DNA of 64,000 nucleotides, taken from assembly GCF_003544915.1 (NCBI RefSeq), contig NZ_CP032097.1:992001-1056000 (forward strand), read 5' to 3'. Each line of letters starts with the position of its first letter. The stretch's first letter is position 1. The stretch comes from Arcobacter ellisii (GTDB lineage: Bacteria > Campylobacterota > Campylobacteria > Campylobacterales > Arcobacteraceae). Made by a program: the position numbers and the translations under genes. Positions 18,395-27,358 of this stretch are shown here, in pieces. The notes beneath the pieces were generated by a model. That model saw nothing but the letters and a program-made list of their open reading frames with translations. It made no database searches and had not been told where the DNA came from.

Positions 18395-18934
18395 ATGAAA
18401 AATAATCACAAAGGTGATTTTAGAAAATCGTGTATAAAGAAATTAGAATTTATTAGCCTTTTTTCGAAGTATTATAAAAACAAAATTATTGTAAAAAAAT
18501 TAGAAAAATTTATAAAAGAAAGTGAATCAAAAAATATTTTATTGTATATACCTTTGGGTATAGAAGTAGATGTTAGACCTTTGATAAAGACTTTAAGAAA
18601 GAAAAAAAACATAAATGTTTATGTTCCATTTATGGAAGCTGATAGTTTTAAAATAGTTAAATATAGATTGCCTTTAAATAGGAAAAAATTTAATATTTTA
18701 GAGCCAAACAACTCTTTTTTAAAGCCAAATAAAATAGATGTAGCAGTTGTTCCTGTTGTGGGAATAGATTCTTTAAATAAAAGAATAGGTTACGGAAAAG
18801 GTATGTATGATAGATTTTTTGATAGATTATCTTACAAACCTACAATAATTTTTACTCAATTAATACTTTGCAAAAGCAAAGAAGTTCTATCTGATAATTA
18901 CGATATTCAAGCTGATTATATAATTACAAATTAA
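18395..18934 (+). CDS. 5-formyltetrahydrofolate cyclo-ligase
   Basis: A 179-residue cytoplasmic enzyme of the 5-FCL/MTHFS family, which converts 5-formyl-THF to 5,10-methenyl-THF with ATP. The family signature near the C-terminus, RIGYGKGMYDRFF, is present, with LLYIPLGIEVDVRPLI and VDVAVVPVVGID-like strands upstream. GAGG precedes the ATG. It starts a plus-strand run into rny and rsmD (10-base gap to rny). In many bacteria 6S RNA precedes this gene; here only about 60 bases separate it from the divergent gene, so 6S RNA is not at this site. Confidence 0.9.
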   Translation: MKNNHKGDFRKSCIKKLEFISLFSKYYKNKIIVKKLEKFIKESESKNILLYIPLGIEVDVRPLIKTLRKKKNINVYVPFMEADSFKIVKYRLPLNRKKFNILEPNNSFLKPNKIDVAVVPVVGIDSLNKRIGYGKGMYDRFFDRLSYKPTIIFTQLILCKSKEVLSDNYDIQADYIITN

Positions 18935-18944
18935 GGTTTTGAAT

Positions 18945-20489
18945 ATGGAATTTATGATATTTACAGCAGTTGTCGCAGTTCTAAGCTCGACAATTAGTAT
19001 ATTTGTTGTTAAAAAATTGGATAAGGCAAAATTCCAAATTTTTATCGAACAAGCAAAGGCAAAAGCAAAAGTTATTGAACATGAGGCGGAAGTTGCTTTA
19101 AAAGATGCCCAATTAAAAGCAAAAATGGAGTGTGATAGAGAGTTTAAAAATGCCAGAAGAGATTATGAAATCATGCTTTCAAAAATCGAAAAGAAAGAGA
19201 GAGAGTTAAACGAACATTTAGAATCTGAACTTAAAATTATAAAACTTGAAAAAGAAGATATAGTCGAAAAAAATAGACAAATCACTACTTTAAAAGAGGG
19301 ATTAGAACAACAAAAGAAAACTTATGAAGAGAAGACTTTAGAAGCAATTAAAATTTTAGAAAATGCATCTGGTCTAACACAAATTGAAGCAAAAGAGTTA
19401 ATGCTTAAAAAAGTAAAAGAGGACTCAAGAGCTGAAATTTCATCTATTTTTAGAAAAAAATATAAACTTGCTGAACAAAATTCAAAAAATGAAATCAATA
19501 ATATGCTTTCTCAAGCAGTTACAAGATATGCAGGAGAGTTCGCAGCTGAAAGACTAATCAATAATATTCCTTTAAGTGATGAAGAGACAAAAGGTAAAAT
19601 TATTGGTAAAGAAGGAAGAAATATAAAAGCCCTTGAAATGCTTTTAGGAGTTGATATTATTATTGATGATACTCCAAATACAATTACTATTTCATCATTT
19701 AATTTATACAGACGTGCAGTTGCAACAAAAACAATTCAAGAACTTCTTGAAGATGGAAGAATTCAACCAGCAAGAATTGAAGAAATTTACAAAAAAGTAA
19801 AATCTGAATTTGATAAAAATATTCAAAAAGAGGGTGAAGATGTAATTATGGAGCTTGGAATAAAATCTATGCATCCAGAACTTATTAAGCTTGTTGGAAG
19901 ATTAAGATATAGAGCAAGTTATGGTCAAAATGCATTAGCTCATACACTTGAAGTTGCTCACTTATCTGGATTATTAGCTGCACAAATGGGTGGAGATGCA
20001 ATTTTAGCTAGACGAGCTGGACTATTACATGATATTGGAAAAGCTTTAACTCACGAAGCACCAGGAAGTCATGTACATTTAGGTGCTGAAATCTGTAAAA
20101 GATATGATGAGTGTGATACGGTTATAAATGCAATTTATGCTCATCATGGACATGAAGAGCCTATAAATGTTGAATCAGCTTCTGTTTGTGCTGCTGATGC
20201 TTTAAGTGCTGCAAGACCAGGAGCTAGAAGAGAAGTTCTTGAGAGTTTCCTAAAAAGAGTAGAAGAGGTTGAAAATATTTCAACAAGTAAACTTGGTGTT
20301 TTAAATGCTTATGCAATAAACGCTGGACGTGAAGTAAGAGTTATCGTTAAAGCTGAACTTGTAAATGATGATGAAGCAGTTTTATTAGCTACAGAGATTG
20401 CAAAAGAGATAGAAGAAAAGGTACAATATCCTGGTGAAATCAAAGTAAATGTTATCAGAGAATTAAGAGCAGAAAGTTACGCAAGATAA
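18945..20489 (+). CDS. rny: Ribonuclease Y
   Basis: A 514-residue membrane-anchored endoribonuclease that starts mRNA decay. In order: an N-terminal transmembrane helix (about residues 3-23), a long Lys/Glu coiled coil (about 30-200), a KH RNA-binding domain with GKEGRNIKALEMLLGVDIII (about 220-245) and an HD domain with LLHDIGKALTHEAPGSHVHLG (about 360). The HD pair and neighbouring histidines are intact. ATG at 18945 is preceded by AAGG at 8 bases; a TTG two codons earlier is less likely. Length matches the family (about 515-520). Confidence 0.95.
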   Translation: MEFMIFTAVVAVLSSTISIFVVKKLDKAKFQIFIEQAKAKAKVIEHEAEVALKDAQLKAKMECDREFKNARRDYEIMLSKIEKKERELNEHLESELKIIKLEKEDIVEKNRQITTLKEGLEQQKKTYEEKTLEAIKILENASGLTQIEAKELMLKKVKEDSRAEISSIFRKKYKLAEQNSKNEINNMLSQAVTRYAGEFAAERLINNIPLSDEETKGKIIGKEGRNIKALEMLLGVDIIIDDTPNTITISSFNLYRRAVATKTIQELLEDGRIQPARIEEIYKKVKSEFDKNIQKEGEDVIMELGIKSMHPELIKLVGRLRYRASYGQNALAHTLEVAHLSGLLAAQMGGDAILARRAGLLHDIGKALTHEAPGSHVHLGAEICKRYDECDTVINAIYAHHGHEEPINVESASVCAADALSAARPGARREVLESFLKRVEEVENISTSKLGVLNAYAINAGREVRVIVKAELVNDDEAVLLATEIAKEIEEKVQYPGEIKVNVIRELRAESYAR

Positions 20490-20509
20490 TCTAAAAAAGG
20501 GAAACATAG

Positions 20510-21103
20510 ATGAAAACAGATAGACCAACTACAAAAATAATTGCAGGTGTTCACAAAGGGAAAGTATTAGAACTTCCATCTTTAGATGTAACAAGAAGTT
20601 CAAAATCTGTTTTAAAAGAGTCTTTATTTAATGTTTTACAGTTTGATATCATTGATAAGGTTTTTATTGAATCATTTGCTGGAAGTGGCTCAATAGGTCT
20701 TGAAGCTATTAGTAGGGGAGCTAAAAGAGCTTATTTTATTGAACTTGATAAAAATTCATATCAAATTTTATTAAAAAATTGTAAATTAGTTGATATTGAA
20801 AAATGTCAAACAATTCAAGGGAATACTTTTGTTCAAACTCCTTTGATGTTGGAGTTTTTAAAAAATTCAAAAGATGAAGTTATTTTATATGTTGATCCTC
20901 CTTTTGATTATAGAGAAGGAATGGAAGAGATATATGAAAAATCTTTTTATATGATTGAAAATATTGATTCAACAAATATTTTTATGATTATAATAGAACA
21001 CGTTTCAAGTTTAAAAGTACCAGAAGTTTTAGGAAAATTCTCTTTAGATAAAACTAGAAAATTTGGTAAAAGTTCACTATCTTATTACACTTATACAAAG
21101 TAA
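20510..21103 (+). CDS. rsmD: 16S rRNA (guanine(966)-N(2))-methyltransferase RsmD
   Basis: A 197-residue SAM-dependent methyltransferase. The SAM site is ESFAGSGSIGLEAISRGA (about residues 54-71) with the acidic FIELDKNS strand after it. The catalytic motif is VDPPFDY (about 129-135), which fits N2-guanine methylation. RsmD modifies G966 in helix 31 of 16S rRNA. It follows rny by 20 bases and is 4 bases from the next gene. The N-terminal region TKIIAGVHKGKVLELP is typical of the family. Confidence 0.93.
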   Translation: MKTDRPTTKIIAGVHKGKVLELPSLDVTRSSKSVLKESLFNVLQFDIIDKVFIESFAGSGSIGLEAISRGAKRAYFIELDKNSYQILLKNCKLVDIEKCQTIQGNTFVQTPLMLEFLKNSKDEVILYVDPPFDYREGMEEIYEKSFYMIENIDSTNIFMIIIEHVSSLKVPEVLGKFSLDKTRKFGKSSLSYYTYTK

Positions 21104-21107
21104 TTAA

Positions 21108-21908
21108 ATGTTCAAAATAGCTTTATATCTATTAATCTTAGTTATTTTAGCTATTTTTTTATTGCCGTTTTTTTATACGGTATCACCTTATGAGTTAAAT
21201 CCATTAAAAATTTTACAAGCTCCATCTTTTGAACATCTTTTTGGAACAGATAGATTAGGGCGAGATGTTTTAGCAAGAGTTCTTGAAGGTGGACAAACTT
21301 CACTTATTATTGGATTTTTAGCTGCTTCTATCTCTTCAATTATTGGCTTATTTATTGGAATAACAGCAGGCTATTTTAAAGGAAATATTGATAGAACAAT
21401 TACAATAATGATTGATTTATTTTTAACTTTTCCTACATTCTTCTTACTTTTAGCTTTAGTTTCTTATATTCAAGCTTCGTCTGTTATTTTGATTATTGTT
21501 ATTTCAATAACTGGTTGGATGGGAATGTCAAGAATGATAAGAAGTGAGAGTTTTGCTATAAGTAATAGACCATTTATAAAAATCTTGAAATTATCAAATG
21601 TTTCAACATTTAAAATCATTTTTAAATATTTTGCTCCTTTACTTGCACCAATATTCCTAATTTCATTCACATTTGGAGTTGGTGGTTCAATTTTAGCAGA
21701 ATCTGGACTTTCATTTTTAGGACTTGGAATCAATCCTCCTTTGATGTCTTGGGGAAGTTTATTAAGTGATGGGAAAGCTGTTATTGATATAGCATGGTGG
21801 GTTAGTTTTTTCCCTGGTCTTATGATATTTATAATTACATTTTGTTTGATACAAATTAGTGATTATCTACAAAATTTAGCGAACAAAAAAGAGATTATTC
21901 AAAACTAA
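21108..21908 (+). CDS. ABC transporter permease of the DppC/OppC family
   Basis: A 266-residue inner-membrane permease with about six transmembrane helices. It carries the family N-terminal signature FGTDRLGRDVLARVLEGG and the coupling-loop (EAA-type) region around SGLSFLGLGINPPLMSWG near the C-terminus, both normal for peptide/nickel-type importers. Partner genes (second permease, two ATPases, binding protein) are not adjacent; it lies between rsmD and a lipoprotein gene. It may be the last gene of a dispersed system or act with components encoded elsewhere. The gap to rsmD is 4 bases, implying translational coupling. Confidence 0.85.
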   Translation: MFKIALYLLILVILAIFLLPFFYTVSPYELNPLKILQAPSFEHLFGTDRLGRDVLARVLEGGQTSLIIGFLAASISSIIGLFIGITAGYFKGNIDRTITIMIDLFLTFPTFFLLLALVSYIQASSVILIIVISITGWMGMSRMIRSESFAISNRPFIKILKLSNVSTFKIIFKYFAPLLAPIFLISFTFGVGGSILAESGLSFLGLGINPPLMSWGSLLSDGKAVIDIAWWVSFFPGLMIFIITFCLIQISDYLQNLANKKEIIQN

Positions 21909-21920
21909 AAGGAGTCTCTT

Positions 21921-22562
21921 ATGAAATATATTTACCAAATCTTATTGATTTGTATAGTGACTTTTTTTACAGCATGTAGTTCTAAACAAGAATTAAATCT
22001 AAATGAAATAAATTCTATCTCTTTAAACAATCAAATTATAGTTGCAGGTGTTCCACAAACTTATAGAAGCCCAGTTTCTGTTGGATTGGGAATCGGTGGA
22101 TTTACTGGTCATGTAGGAATTGGAATAAATACTTTTTTTACTCCTGAATTTTCAAACAATGAAGATTTAAGACTTCAAGATTCATATTATAAAAACAATA
22201 TTTTATTATCGAATATGATTGAAAATGAATTTAAATTTCAAATGAAAAATGATGAAGTATTTAAAAACAAATTTACTCCTTTTGGAAGTGATTACACAAT
22301 CTATTTATATGTTCCAAAATATAGTTTAGAAAATGCAACTTTTTCTTCAAAAGTTCAGATAAAAATGACTATTGAATTAAAAGTTATTGATAAATTTGGA
22401 AAGATTATTTATGAAGATAAAAAAGACAATATTTTGTTTTCTGATAATTATATTTATAATGAGAGTGAAATTTTTTATTCTAAAGATGCTTTGATAAAAG
22501 CATCAAATCTTGCAATTAGACAAGTTGTTGCAAGATTGATTTTGGATATGAAAAAGAATTAG
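21921..22562 (+). CDS. Lipoprotein of unknown function
   Basis: A 213-residue lipoprotein: hydrophobic signal (about residues 4-17) ending in FTACSS, so Cys19 is the likely lipidation site. The mature part has a Gly-rich segment (SVGLGIGGFTGHVGIGINTFF, about residues 53-72) and then alternating strands and helices. I do not recognise a family. AAGGAG precedes the ATG. The gene follows the permease by 12 bases; whether it serves that transporter is unknown. Its stop overlaps the stop of the convergent SDR gene by 4 bases. Confidence 0.65.
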   Translation: MKYIYQILLICIVTFFTACSSKQELNLNEINSISLNNQIIVAGVPQTYRSPVSVGLGIGGFTGHVGIGINTFFTPEFSNNEDLRLQDSYYKNNILLSNMIENEFKFQMKNDEVFKNKFTPFGSDYTIYLYVPKYSLENATFSSKVQIKMTIELKVIDKFGKIIYEDKKDNILFSDNYIYNESEIFYSKDALIKASNLAIRQVVARLILDMKKN

Positions 22563-23380
22563 ATTTTATTTAATAGTTTATCTAGTAAAGAAGTAGTTAA
22601 AATTCTTTTGAAAAATCCAAGAAGATGCGTTGCTGTTGTAACATAATATCTTGGTTTTGGTTTTTTTGTATTCATTATTTTTAAAACAGTGTTTGCCACA
22701 CTTGAAGCAGGAAGATTAAAAGGTGCTTTATCTTCTGTTGTTTCAAGTCTTGCTTTTAACTCTTTTTTATAAGTTTCTTCCCAAAAACTTCCTTCAACTG
22801 TGATATTTTTATTGAATTTTTTTAGGGCATTTTCTCTAAACTTTGAAGTTACAGGTCCAGTATTTATAGTACTTATATATATTTGACTACCAAGAACTTC
22901 TTGTCTTAAAGTGTCATTTATTCCTTCTATTGCATATTTACTTGCATTGTATGCACCTCTAAATTTTAAAGAGATTATTCCTAAAACTGAACTGTGTTGA
23001 ATAATCTTTCCATATCCTTGAACTCTAAATATTTTCATAGCTTGAATTGTTAATTCATGAAGACCAAAAAAGTTTGTATTAAACTGTTTTTTTAAAACCT
23101 TTACACTCAAATCTTCAACAGCTCCTGGTTGTCCAAAACCAGCATTATTAAAAACTGCATCAAGTTTTAAATCATTTTTTAAAATAGTTTCTAGGGCATA
23201 TTTTATTTCATCTTTATTTCTTACATCTATTTTAAAAGTTTCAAAACCTAAATCTTTTAACATTTCAACATCTTTATCTTTTCTTGCACTTGCATAAACT
23301 TTGATACCATTTTTTTTCAATATAAGTGCAGTTTCAAGTCCAATTCCAGAGGAACAACCAGTTATTAGTATATTTTGCAT
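22559..23380 (-). CDS. Short-chain dehydrogenase/reductase
   Basis: A 273-residue classical SDR. The dinucleotide motif ITGCSSGIG lies at residues 5-13, NNAG at about 80-83, and the catalytic YNASK at about 147-151 with an upstream serine (QHSSVLG). An NAD(P)(H)-dependent oxidation or reduction is expected; substrate is unknown. The start was set at 23380 (MQNILITG) with GGAT upstream; the longer frame to 23479 adds a hydrophobic stretch that overlaps the divergent gene. A C-terminal hydrophobic region (HLLGFFKRILTTSLL) could contact membrane. Confidence 0.85.
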   Translation of the reverse strand: MQNILITGCSSGIGLETALILKKNGIKVYASARKDKDVEMLKDLGFETFKIDVRNKDEIKYALETILKNDLKLDAVFNNAGFGQPGAVEDLSVKVLKKQFNTNFFGLHELTIQAMKIFRVQGYGKIIQHSSVLGIISLKFRGAYNASKYAIEGINDTLRQEVLGSQIYISTINTGPVTSKFRENALKKFNKNITVEGSFWEETYKKELKARLETTEDKAPFNLPASSVANTVLKIMNTKKPKPRYYVTTATHLLGFFKRILTTSLLDKLLNKI

Positions 23381-23449
23381 ATTTTTAATCCATCTAAATT
23401 TTTGAAATGGTATTATAACTTTATAAATATAAAAGCACTTTGGATAAAA

Positions 23450-24229
23450 ATGACAAAAAAAGATAAAGAGATAAAACAACTTTTAGATAATGAAGTAGAA
23501 AATAGAAATAAAAATGATGAAATAAACTATGATAAACCTGACCCACTTTTGATTGCAAGAAGATACGATGACGAGTTTATAATACTTTTATGTGCTTTGT
23601 TTGCTTATGGAAATGCAAAACTGATAGTAAAGTTTTTGGATAGTTTAGATTTTTCATTATTAGAGAAAAGTGATGAGATAATAGATAAAGAGTTAGATAA
23701 ATTTTATTATAGATTTCAAAATGCACAAGATATAAAAATGATATTTAAAACTTTTAAACGAATGAAAAATGAAGATAGTTTAAATAATATCTTTGTAAAT
23801 GCATATAAAAAAGAGAACTCTATTTTAGAAGGAATAGATGCTCTAATTCAAAAGATTCATAATATATCAAACTATAACTCTCAAGGTTTTACTTTTTTAA
23901 TTTCAAGCCCTTTTAAAAGAGATAAAGCTGGACTTATAAAAGAAAATGGAAATGCTCCATATAAAAGATGGAATATGTATCTTAGATGGATGGTAAGAGA
24001 TGATAATCTTGATTTAGGTCTTTGGAAAAATATAGATAAAAAAGACTTGATACTTCCACTTGATACTCATACTTTCAAAGTTTCTCAAAAATTAGGTTTA
24101 TTGGATAGAAAAAATTATGATTTAAAATCAGCATTGATGATAACTAATAAATTAAAAGAGTTTGATAAGTTTGACCCAATAAAGTACGATTTTTCGCTTT
24201 ATAGAATTGGTCAAGAGAAAATAATGTAA
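23450..24229 (+). CDS. TIGR02757/DUF2400 family protein
   Basis: A 259-residue protein matching the TIGR02757 layout: an early DPLLIARRYDDEFIILLCALFAYGNA segment, a middle FYYRFQNAQDIKMIFKTFKRM region and a late LPLDTHTFKVSQKLGLL region. The HhH-GPD-like helical pattern hints at nucleic-acid contact, but function is unknown. The start was set at 23450 (MTKKDKEIK) with GGAT just upstream; the frame is open back to 23375, where it would overlap the SDR start on the other strand. Confidence 0.8.
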   Translation: MTKKDKEIKQLLDNEVENRNKNDEINYDKPDPLLIARRYDDEFIILLCALFAYGNAKLIVKFLDSLDFSLLEKSDEIIDKELDKFYYRFQNAQDIKMIFKTFKRMKNEDSLNNIFVNAYKKENSILEGIDALIQKIHNISNYNSQGFTFLISSPFKRDKAGLIKENGNAPYKRWNMYLRWMVRDDNLDLGLWKNIDKKDLILPLDTHTFKVSQKLGLLDRKNYDLKSALMITNKLKEFDKFDPIKYDFSLYRIGQEKIM

Positions 24230-24301
24230 AAATTATAAAAAGAGTAATTTGAGAGTTATTTCATATGTATAATAATCGTTTATATAAATAAAAGGAATAA
24301 C

Positions 24302-24670
24302 ATGAAAAAAATATTTAATTTTTCCGTTATCTTAATTTTAGGATTAGGATTAACAGGATGTGCATATAGAAGTGAATCAGGGGAAAGTTTACCAGAGAGT
24401 ATAAATTTAAAATCAGATATTTTGATTACAGAACAAAGTTATAATGATAAGAATTGTAAAACAATAGAACATGTTGATGTTAGTGTAAAAAAATTAACAG
24501 TTTTTCATAAAGATCCAACTAAAGAACAAGCAGATTTTTTATTATCTGAAAAAGCAAAAAAACTCAATGCAAATGTTGTTAGAAATGTAAAATATAGTTC
24601 AGGAATTGGTTTTACAACTTGGGGATATCTAGATGCACAAGGTGATGCATCAAAATGCGATTTAAAGTAA
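24302..24670 (+). CDS. Small lipoprotein of unknown function
   Basis: A 122-residue lipoprotein with lipobox LTGC (Cys20). The mature part has three further cysteines and a C-terminal stretch (EKAKKLNANVVRNVKY...GFTTWGYLDAQGDASKC) that recalls RcsF/YbjQ-like envelope proteins in layout only. No family call is made. TATAAT at 24268-24273 and AAAGGAA before the ATG support its own promoter. It lies 71 bases upstream of tsdA. Confidence 0.6.
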   Translation: MKKIFNFSVILILGLGLTGCAYRSESGESLPESINLKSDILITEQSYNDKNCKTIEHVDVSVKKLTVFHKDPTKEQADFLLSEKAKKLNANVVRNVKYSSGIGFTTWGYLDAQGDASKCDLK

Positions 24671-24703
24671 TAATTTTGTTACTTTCAAGTTATATATAAA
24701 TGT

Positions 24704-24709
24704 TATAAT
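24704..24709 (+). promoter_or_regulatory. Probable -10 box of the tsdA promoter
   Basis: TATAAT in the 71-base gap before tsdA, preceded by TG one base further upstream (TGTTATAAT). It gives a leader of about 25 bases with AGGGGG as ribosome site. Confidence 0.5.
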
Positions 24710-24741
24710 TTTTTATCTAAATAGTAGGGGGAAAATTATTT

Positions 24742-25740
24742 ATGAAAAAGATTGTAACTATTGCAACATTAAGCCTATTGGCAGTAAGTTCATTATTTGC
24801 TGATGAAGTTGTTAAATTTGATAAAAGTCTTATCAAAGAGAGAAACAATATTGGATACAAATATGAGGGACCAAAAATAGAGTGGAAAGTTCCAGATGAG
24901 AATACTATTCCAAATAACCAATTTGGTGATTTAATCAAATATGGAAAAGAGTTGGTAACTCATACGTACAAATACATAGGACCTGAAGTTGAAGATAAAA
25001 ATATGAGATATGCAGGAAATAATCTTTCATGTCAAAGTTGTCACTTAGATGCTGGAACAAAAGCATATTCAGCTGGATTTATTGGAGTATTTGCTAATTT
25101 TCCACAATATAGACCAAGAGAAAATACAATTGGAACTTTAGCAGATAGAATCAATGGTTGTATGGAAAGAAGTATGAACGGAAAGCCTCTTCCTCTTGAT
25201 AGTAAAGAGATGAAAGCTTTTGAAGCTTATATGTACTGGTTAAGTCAGGGTGTTCCAGTGGGTGCTAAGGTAGAAGGTTCAAGTTTAGCTGAAGTTAATA
25301 GAAAAATGATACAAACAACTAAAGCCGATACAACTAAAGGGAAAGTTGTATATGATACACAATGTGCATCTTGTCATGGTTCAAATGGTGAAGGTGTTAA
25401 AAATGAAGGTAAGGCAAATGGATATATTTATCCACCACTTTGGGGAGATGATAGCTATAATAAAGGTGCTGGAATGTACAGAACTTTAAAAGCTATGGAT
25501 TTTATTAAAGCAAATATGCCTTTAGGTGCAACACATGAAAATCCTATTTTAACAGATGAAGAAGCTTATAATGTTGCTGCTTTTATGAATATGAATGAGC
25601 ATAAAAGACCAGAAAAAGTTAATAGAGAAAAAGATTTCCCAGATGCAGCTGTAAAAGCTCCTGATACATATATTGAAGGAAAAGACCCAATTGAAAAACA
25701 AGTTGGACCATTTGGACCATTTATTAAATCTAATAAATAA
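24742..25740 (+). CDS. tsdA: TsdA-type di-heme thiosulfate dehydrogenase / tetrathionate reductase
   Basis: A 332-residue periplasmic di-heme cytochrome. A signal peptide (ending about LFADE, residue 21) leads to heme site 1 CQSCH (about 93-97), with LDAGTKAYSAGFIGVFANFP and RINGCMERSMNGKPLP following; heme site 2 is CASCHG (about 209-213). The cysteine of INGC lies 39 residues after the first CxxCH histidine, the position expected for the unusual Cys ligand of TsdA heme 1. TsdA interconverts thiosulfate and tetrathionate; the C. jejuni enzyme mainly reduces tetrathionate. A sensor-regulator set follows directly, suggesting regulated expression or sensing of sulfur compounds or respiration. 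Confidence 0.88.
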   Translation: MKKIVTIATLSLLAVSSLFADEVVKFDKSLIKERNNIGYKYEGPKIEWKVPDENTIPNNQFGDLIKYGKELVTHTYKYIGPEVEDKNMRYAGNNLSCQSCHLDAGTKAYSAGFIGVFANFPQYRPRENTIGTLADRINGCMERSMNGKPLPLDSKEMKAFEAYMYWLSQGVPVGAKVEGSSLAEVNRKMIQTTKADTTKGKVVYDTQCASCHGSNGEGVKNEGKANGYIYPPLWGDDSYNKGAGMYRTLKAMDFIKANMPLGATHENPILTDEEAYNVAAFMNMNEHKRPEKVNREKDFPDAAVKAPDTYIEGKDPIEKQVGPFGPFIKSNK

Positions 25741-25742
25741 GA

Positions 25743-25766
25743 AAGAGTATCTAAAAGGATACTCTT
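25743..25766 (+). promoter_or_regulatory. Hairpin enclosing the ribosome site of the Cache gene
   Basis: AAGAGTATC (25743-25751) pairs with GATACTCTT (25758-25766) across loop TAAAAG. The ribosome site AAGGA (25755-25759) sits in the loop and first stem bases, and the ATG follows at once at 25767. It is not followed by a T-run, so translation control is more likely than termination. Confidence 0.55.
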
Positions 25767-26702
25767 ATGAATAAAACATATAAAAACTTCATTTTACTTT
25801 TTATAATAGTTATAATCACTCTTCTATATTTTCTAAATAAATATAATAATATCATTCATCAAAATCAAATAGATATTTTAGTTTCAAACAAAGTTGAAAT
25901 AGTACAAAATGAATTAACAAATCAAAAAAATCAAGCCTTGTCTTTGGCAATTTTATTTTCAAAAAATCAAAATATAATAAATAATTTAGAACAAAATAGA
26001 GCAAAAGAGCTTAAAGATGAGCTTTTAAAACTAATAAACAATATAAAAACATATACAAATCAAAACAGTATTCAAGTACAAATTCATACAAAAGATTTAA
26101 AAGTTTTTGTACGAAGTTGGGAAGATAAAGATAGTGGATTAAACTTAGAGAGTTTTAGAAAAGGTTTGGTAAAAGTAAAAGAGACAAAAGAGCCATATGT
26201 ATCAAATGAGTTAGGAAAAAGATTTAATATAAAAGCTATTTCTCCAATTTTTAATAATAATGATGAATATATTGGAACTATTGAAGTTATAATGGATTAT
26301 AGTGATTTAAAAAATAGATTAAAATATTTAGGAATAGAGATAATTCCACTTTTGGAAAAAAAATATTTAGATATAGCACAATCCTATAAAGAGAGTTTAA
26401 CTTTAGGTGATTTTGTCGTAATTCAACAACAATATGATAAAAAATTATATGATTTTTTGTTTACACATAAAGAGTATTTGTCAAATGAAAAATTCTATTA
26501 TGAAAATAAAAATAGAATCATCACTCAAATTCCTCTTGGAAATATTGATGAACAAAGTGTTGGTGTGATGGTTATTTGTTTTGATAAAAATGAACAAAAT
26601 TTTAATTATCTACCAAAATATGAGTATTTGGGCGAAATAAATATAAAATCAAATTTGAAAAATATTGAAGAAAAAGAAAAAAGAGAGATTATAATAAAGT
26701 GA
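25767..26702 (+). CDS. Free-standing Cache-type sensor protein without output domain
   Basis: A 311-residue membrane protein with one N-terminal transmembrane helix (about residues 8-24). A long helix and an alpha/beta region follow, with Cache features (IQVQIHTKDLKVFVRSWED, RFNIKAISPIFNNNDEYIGTIEVIMDYSDL). This resembles a double-Cache periplasmic ligand domain. There is no second transmembrane segment and no kinase, GGDEF or methyl-accepting region, so it cannot signal alone. It overlaps the response regulator gene by 4 bases and follows tsdA by 26 bases. The likely role is an accessory sensor for the kinase two genes downstream; the ligand is unknown. Confidence 0.7.
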   Translation: MNKTYKNFILLFIIVIITLLYFLNKYNNIIHQNQIDILVSNKVEIVQNELTNQKNQALSLAILFSKNQNIINNLEQNRAKELKDELLKLINNIKTYTNQNSIQVQIHTKDLKVFVRSWEDKDSGLNLESFRKGLVKVKETKEPYVSNELGKRFNIKAISPIFNNNDEYIGTIEVIMDYSDLKNRLKYLGIEIIPLLEKKYLDIAQSYKESLTLGDFVVIQQQYDKKLYDFLFTHKEYLSNEKFYYENKNRIITQIPLGNIDEQSVGVMVICFDKNEQNFNYLPKYEYLGEINIKSNLKNIEEKEKREIIIK

Positions 26703-27358
26703 TAAAGATTTTACTTTTAGAAGATGATTATTTGTACAAAATCTCTATAAAAGAGTTTTTAGAAGAACTTGATTTTGTTGTTGATGATTTTGAAAATGGC
26801 GATTTTGCACTTGATGCTATATTTGAAAACTCTTATGATTTGTTGCTTTTAGATATACGAGTTCCTGGAATGGATGGTTTTTCTTTAGTTGAATATGTAA
26901 GAAAAGAAAAACTTGATGTTCCAATTATTATTTTAACTTCTTTAACTGATATTTCAGATTTAAGTAGAGGTTATGAACTTGGTTGTAATGATTATATTAG
27001 AAAACCTTTTGATATGATTGAACTAAAATTTAGAATTGAACAACTTATTAAAACCTCTTTTAAAACAAATGAAGATAGTATAAATTTACCTTATTCTTTT
27101 AGATTTGATGTAAAAAAATTACTCCTTTATAAAAATGATACTCTTATTGATTTAACTCAAAAAGAGAGTGAATTGGTTGCTTTATTGGTATTAAATAGAG
27201 GTTTTTTTGTCTCTATTGAAACTTTACATGAAAGAATTTGGGAAAATAAAGAGATTTCATATTCAGATATTAGAATGTGTATAAAAAGAATTAGAGAAAA
27301 AACAGGCAAAGATTTTATAAAAACAAAGAGATTTGTAGGATATAAGATTGATAAATAA
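26699..27358 (+). CDS. OmpR-family response regulator
   Basis: A 219-residue regulator. The receiver domain (about 1-115) has the acidic pair EDD near residue 8, phospho-acceptor Asp in LLLLDIRVPGMDG (about 51), Thr/Ser in IILTSLTD (about 79) and Lys in IRKPFD (about 101). A winged-helix DNA-binding domain follows (about 125-219), with DLTQKESELVALLVLNRG and IRMCIKRIREKTG as the OmpR-type core. The start is GTG, overlapping the Cache gene stop. It overlaps the kinase gene by 11 bases, so three signalling genes are translationally linked. Target promoters are unknown; tsdA is the nearest candidate. Confidence 0.92.
   Translation: MIKILLLEDDYLYKISIKEFLEELDFVVDDFENGDFALDAIFENSYDLLLLDIRVPGMDGFSLVEYVRKEKLDVPIIILTSLTDISDLSRGYELGCNDYIRKPFDMIELKFRIEQLIKTSFKTNEDSINLPYSFRFDVKKLLLYKNDTLIDLTQKESELVALLVLNRGFFVSIETLHERIWENKEISYSDIRMCIKRIREKTGKDFIKTKRFVGYKIDK

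Noticed and set aside
22559-23479. Longer SDR frame with an N-terminal hydrophobic extension
   Set aside because: The NAD-binding motif must start near the N-terminus; MQNILITG with an upstream GGAT is the better start.
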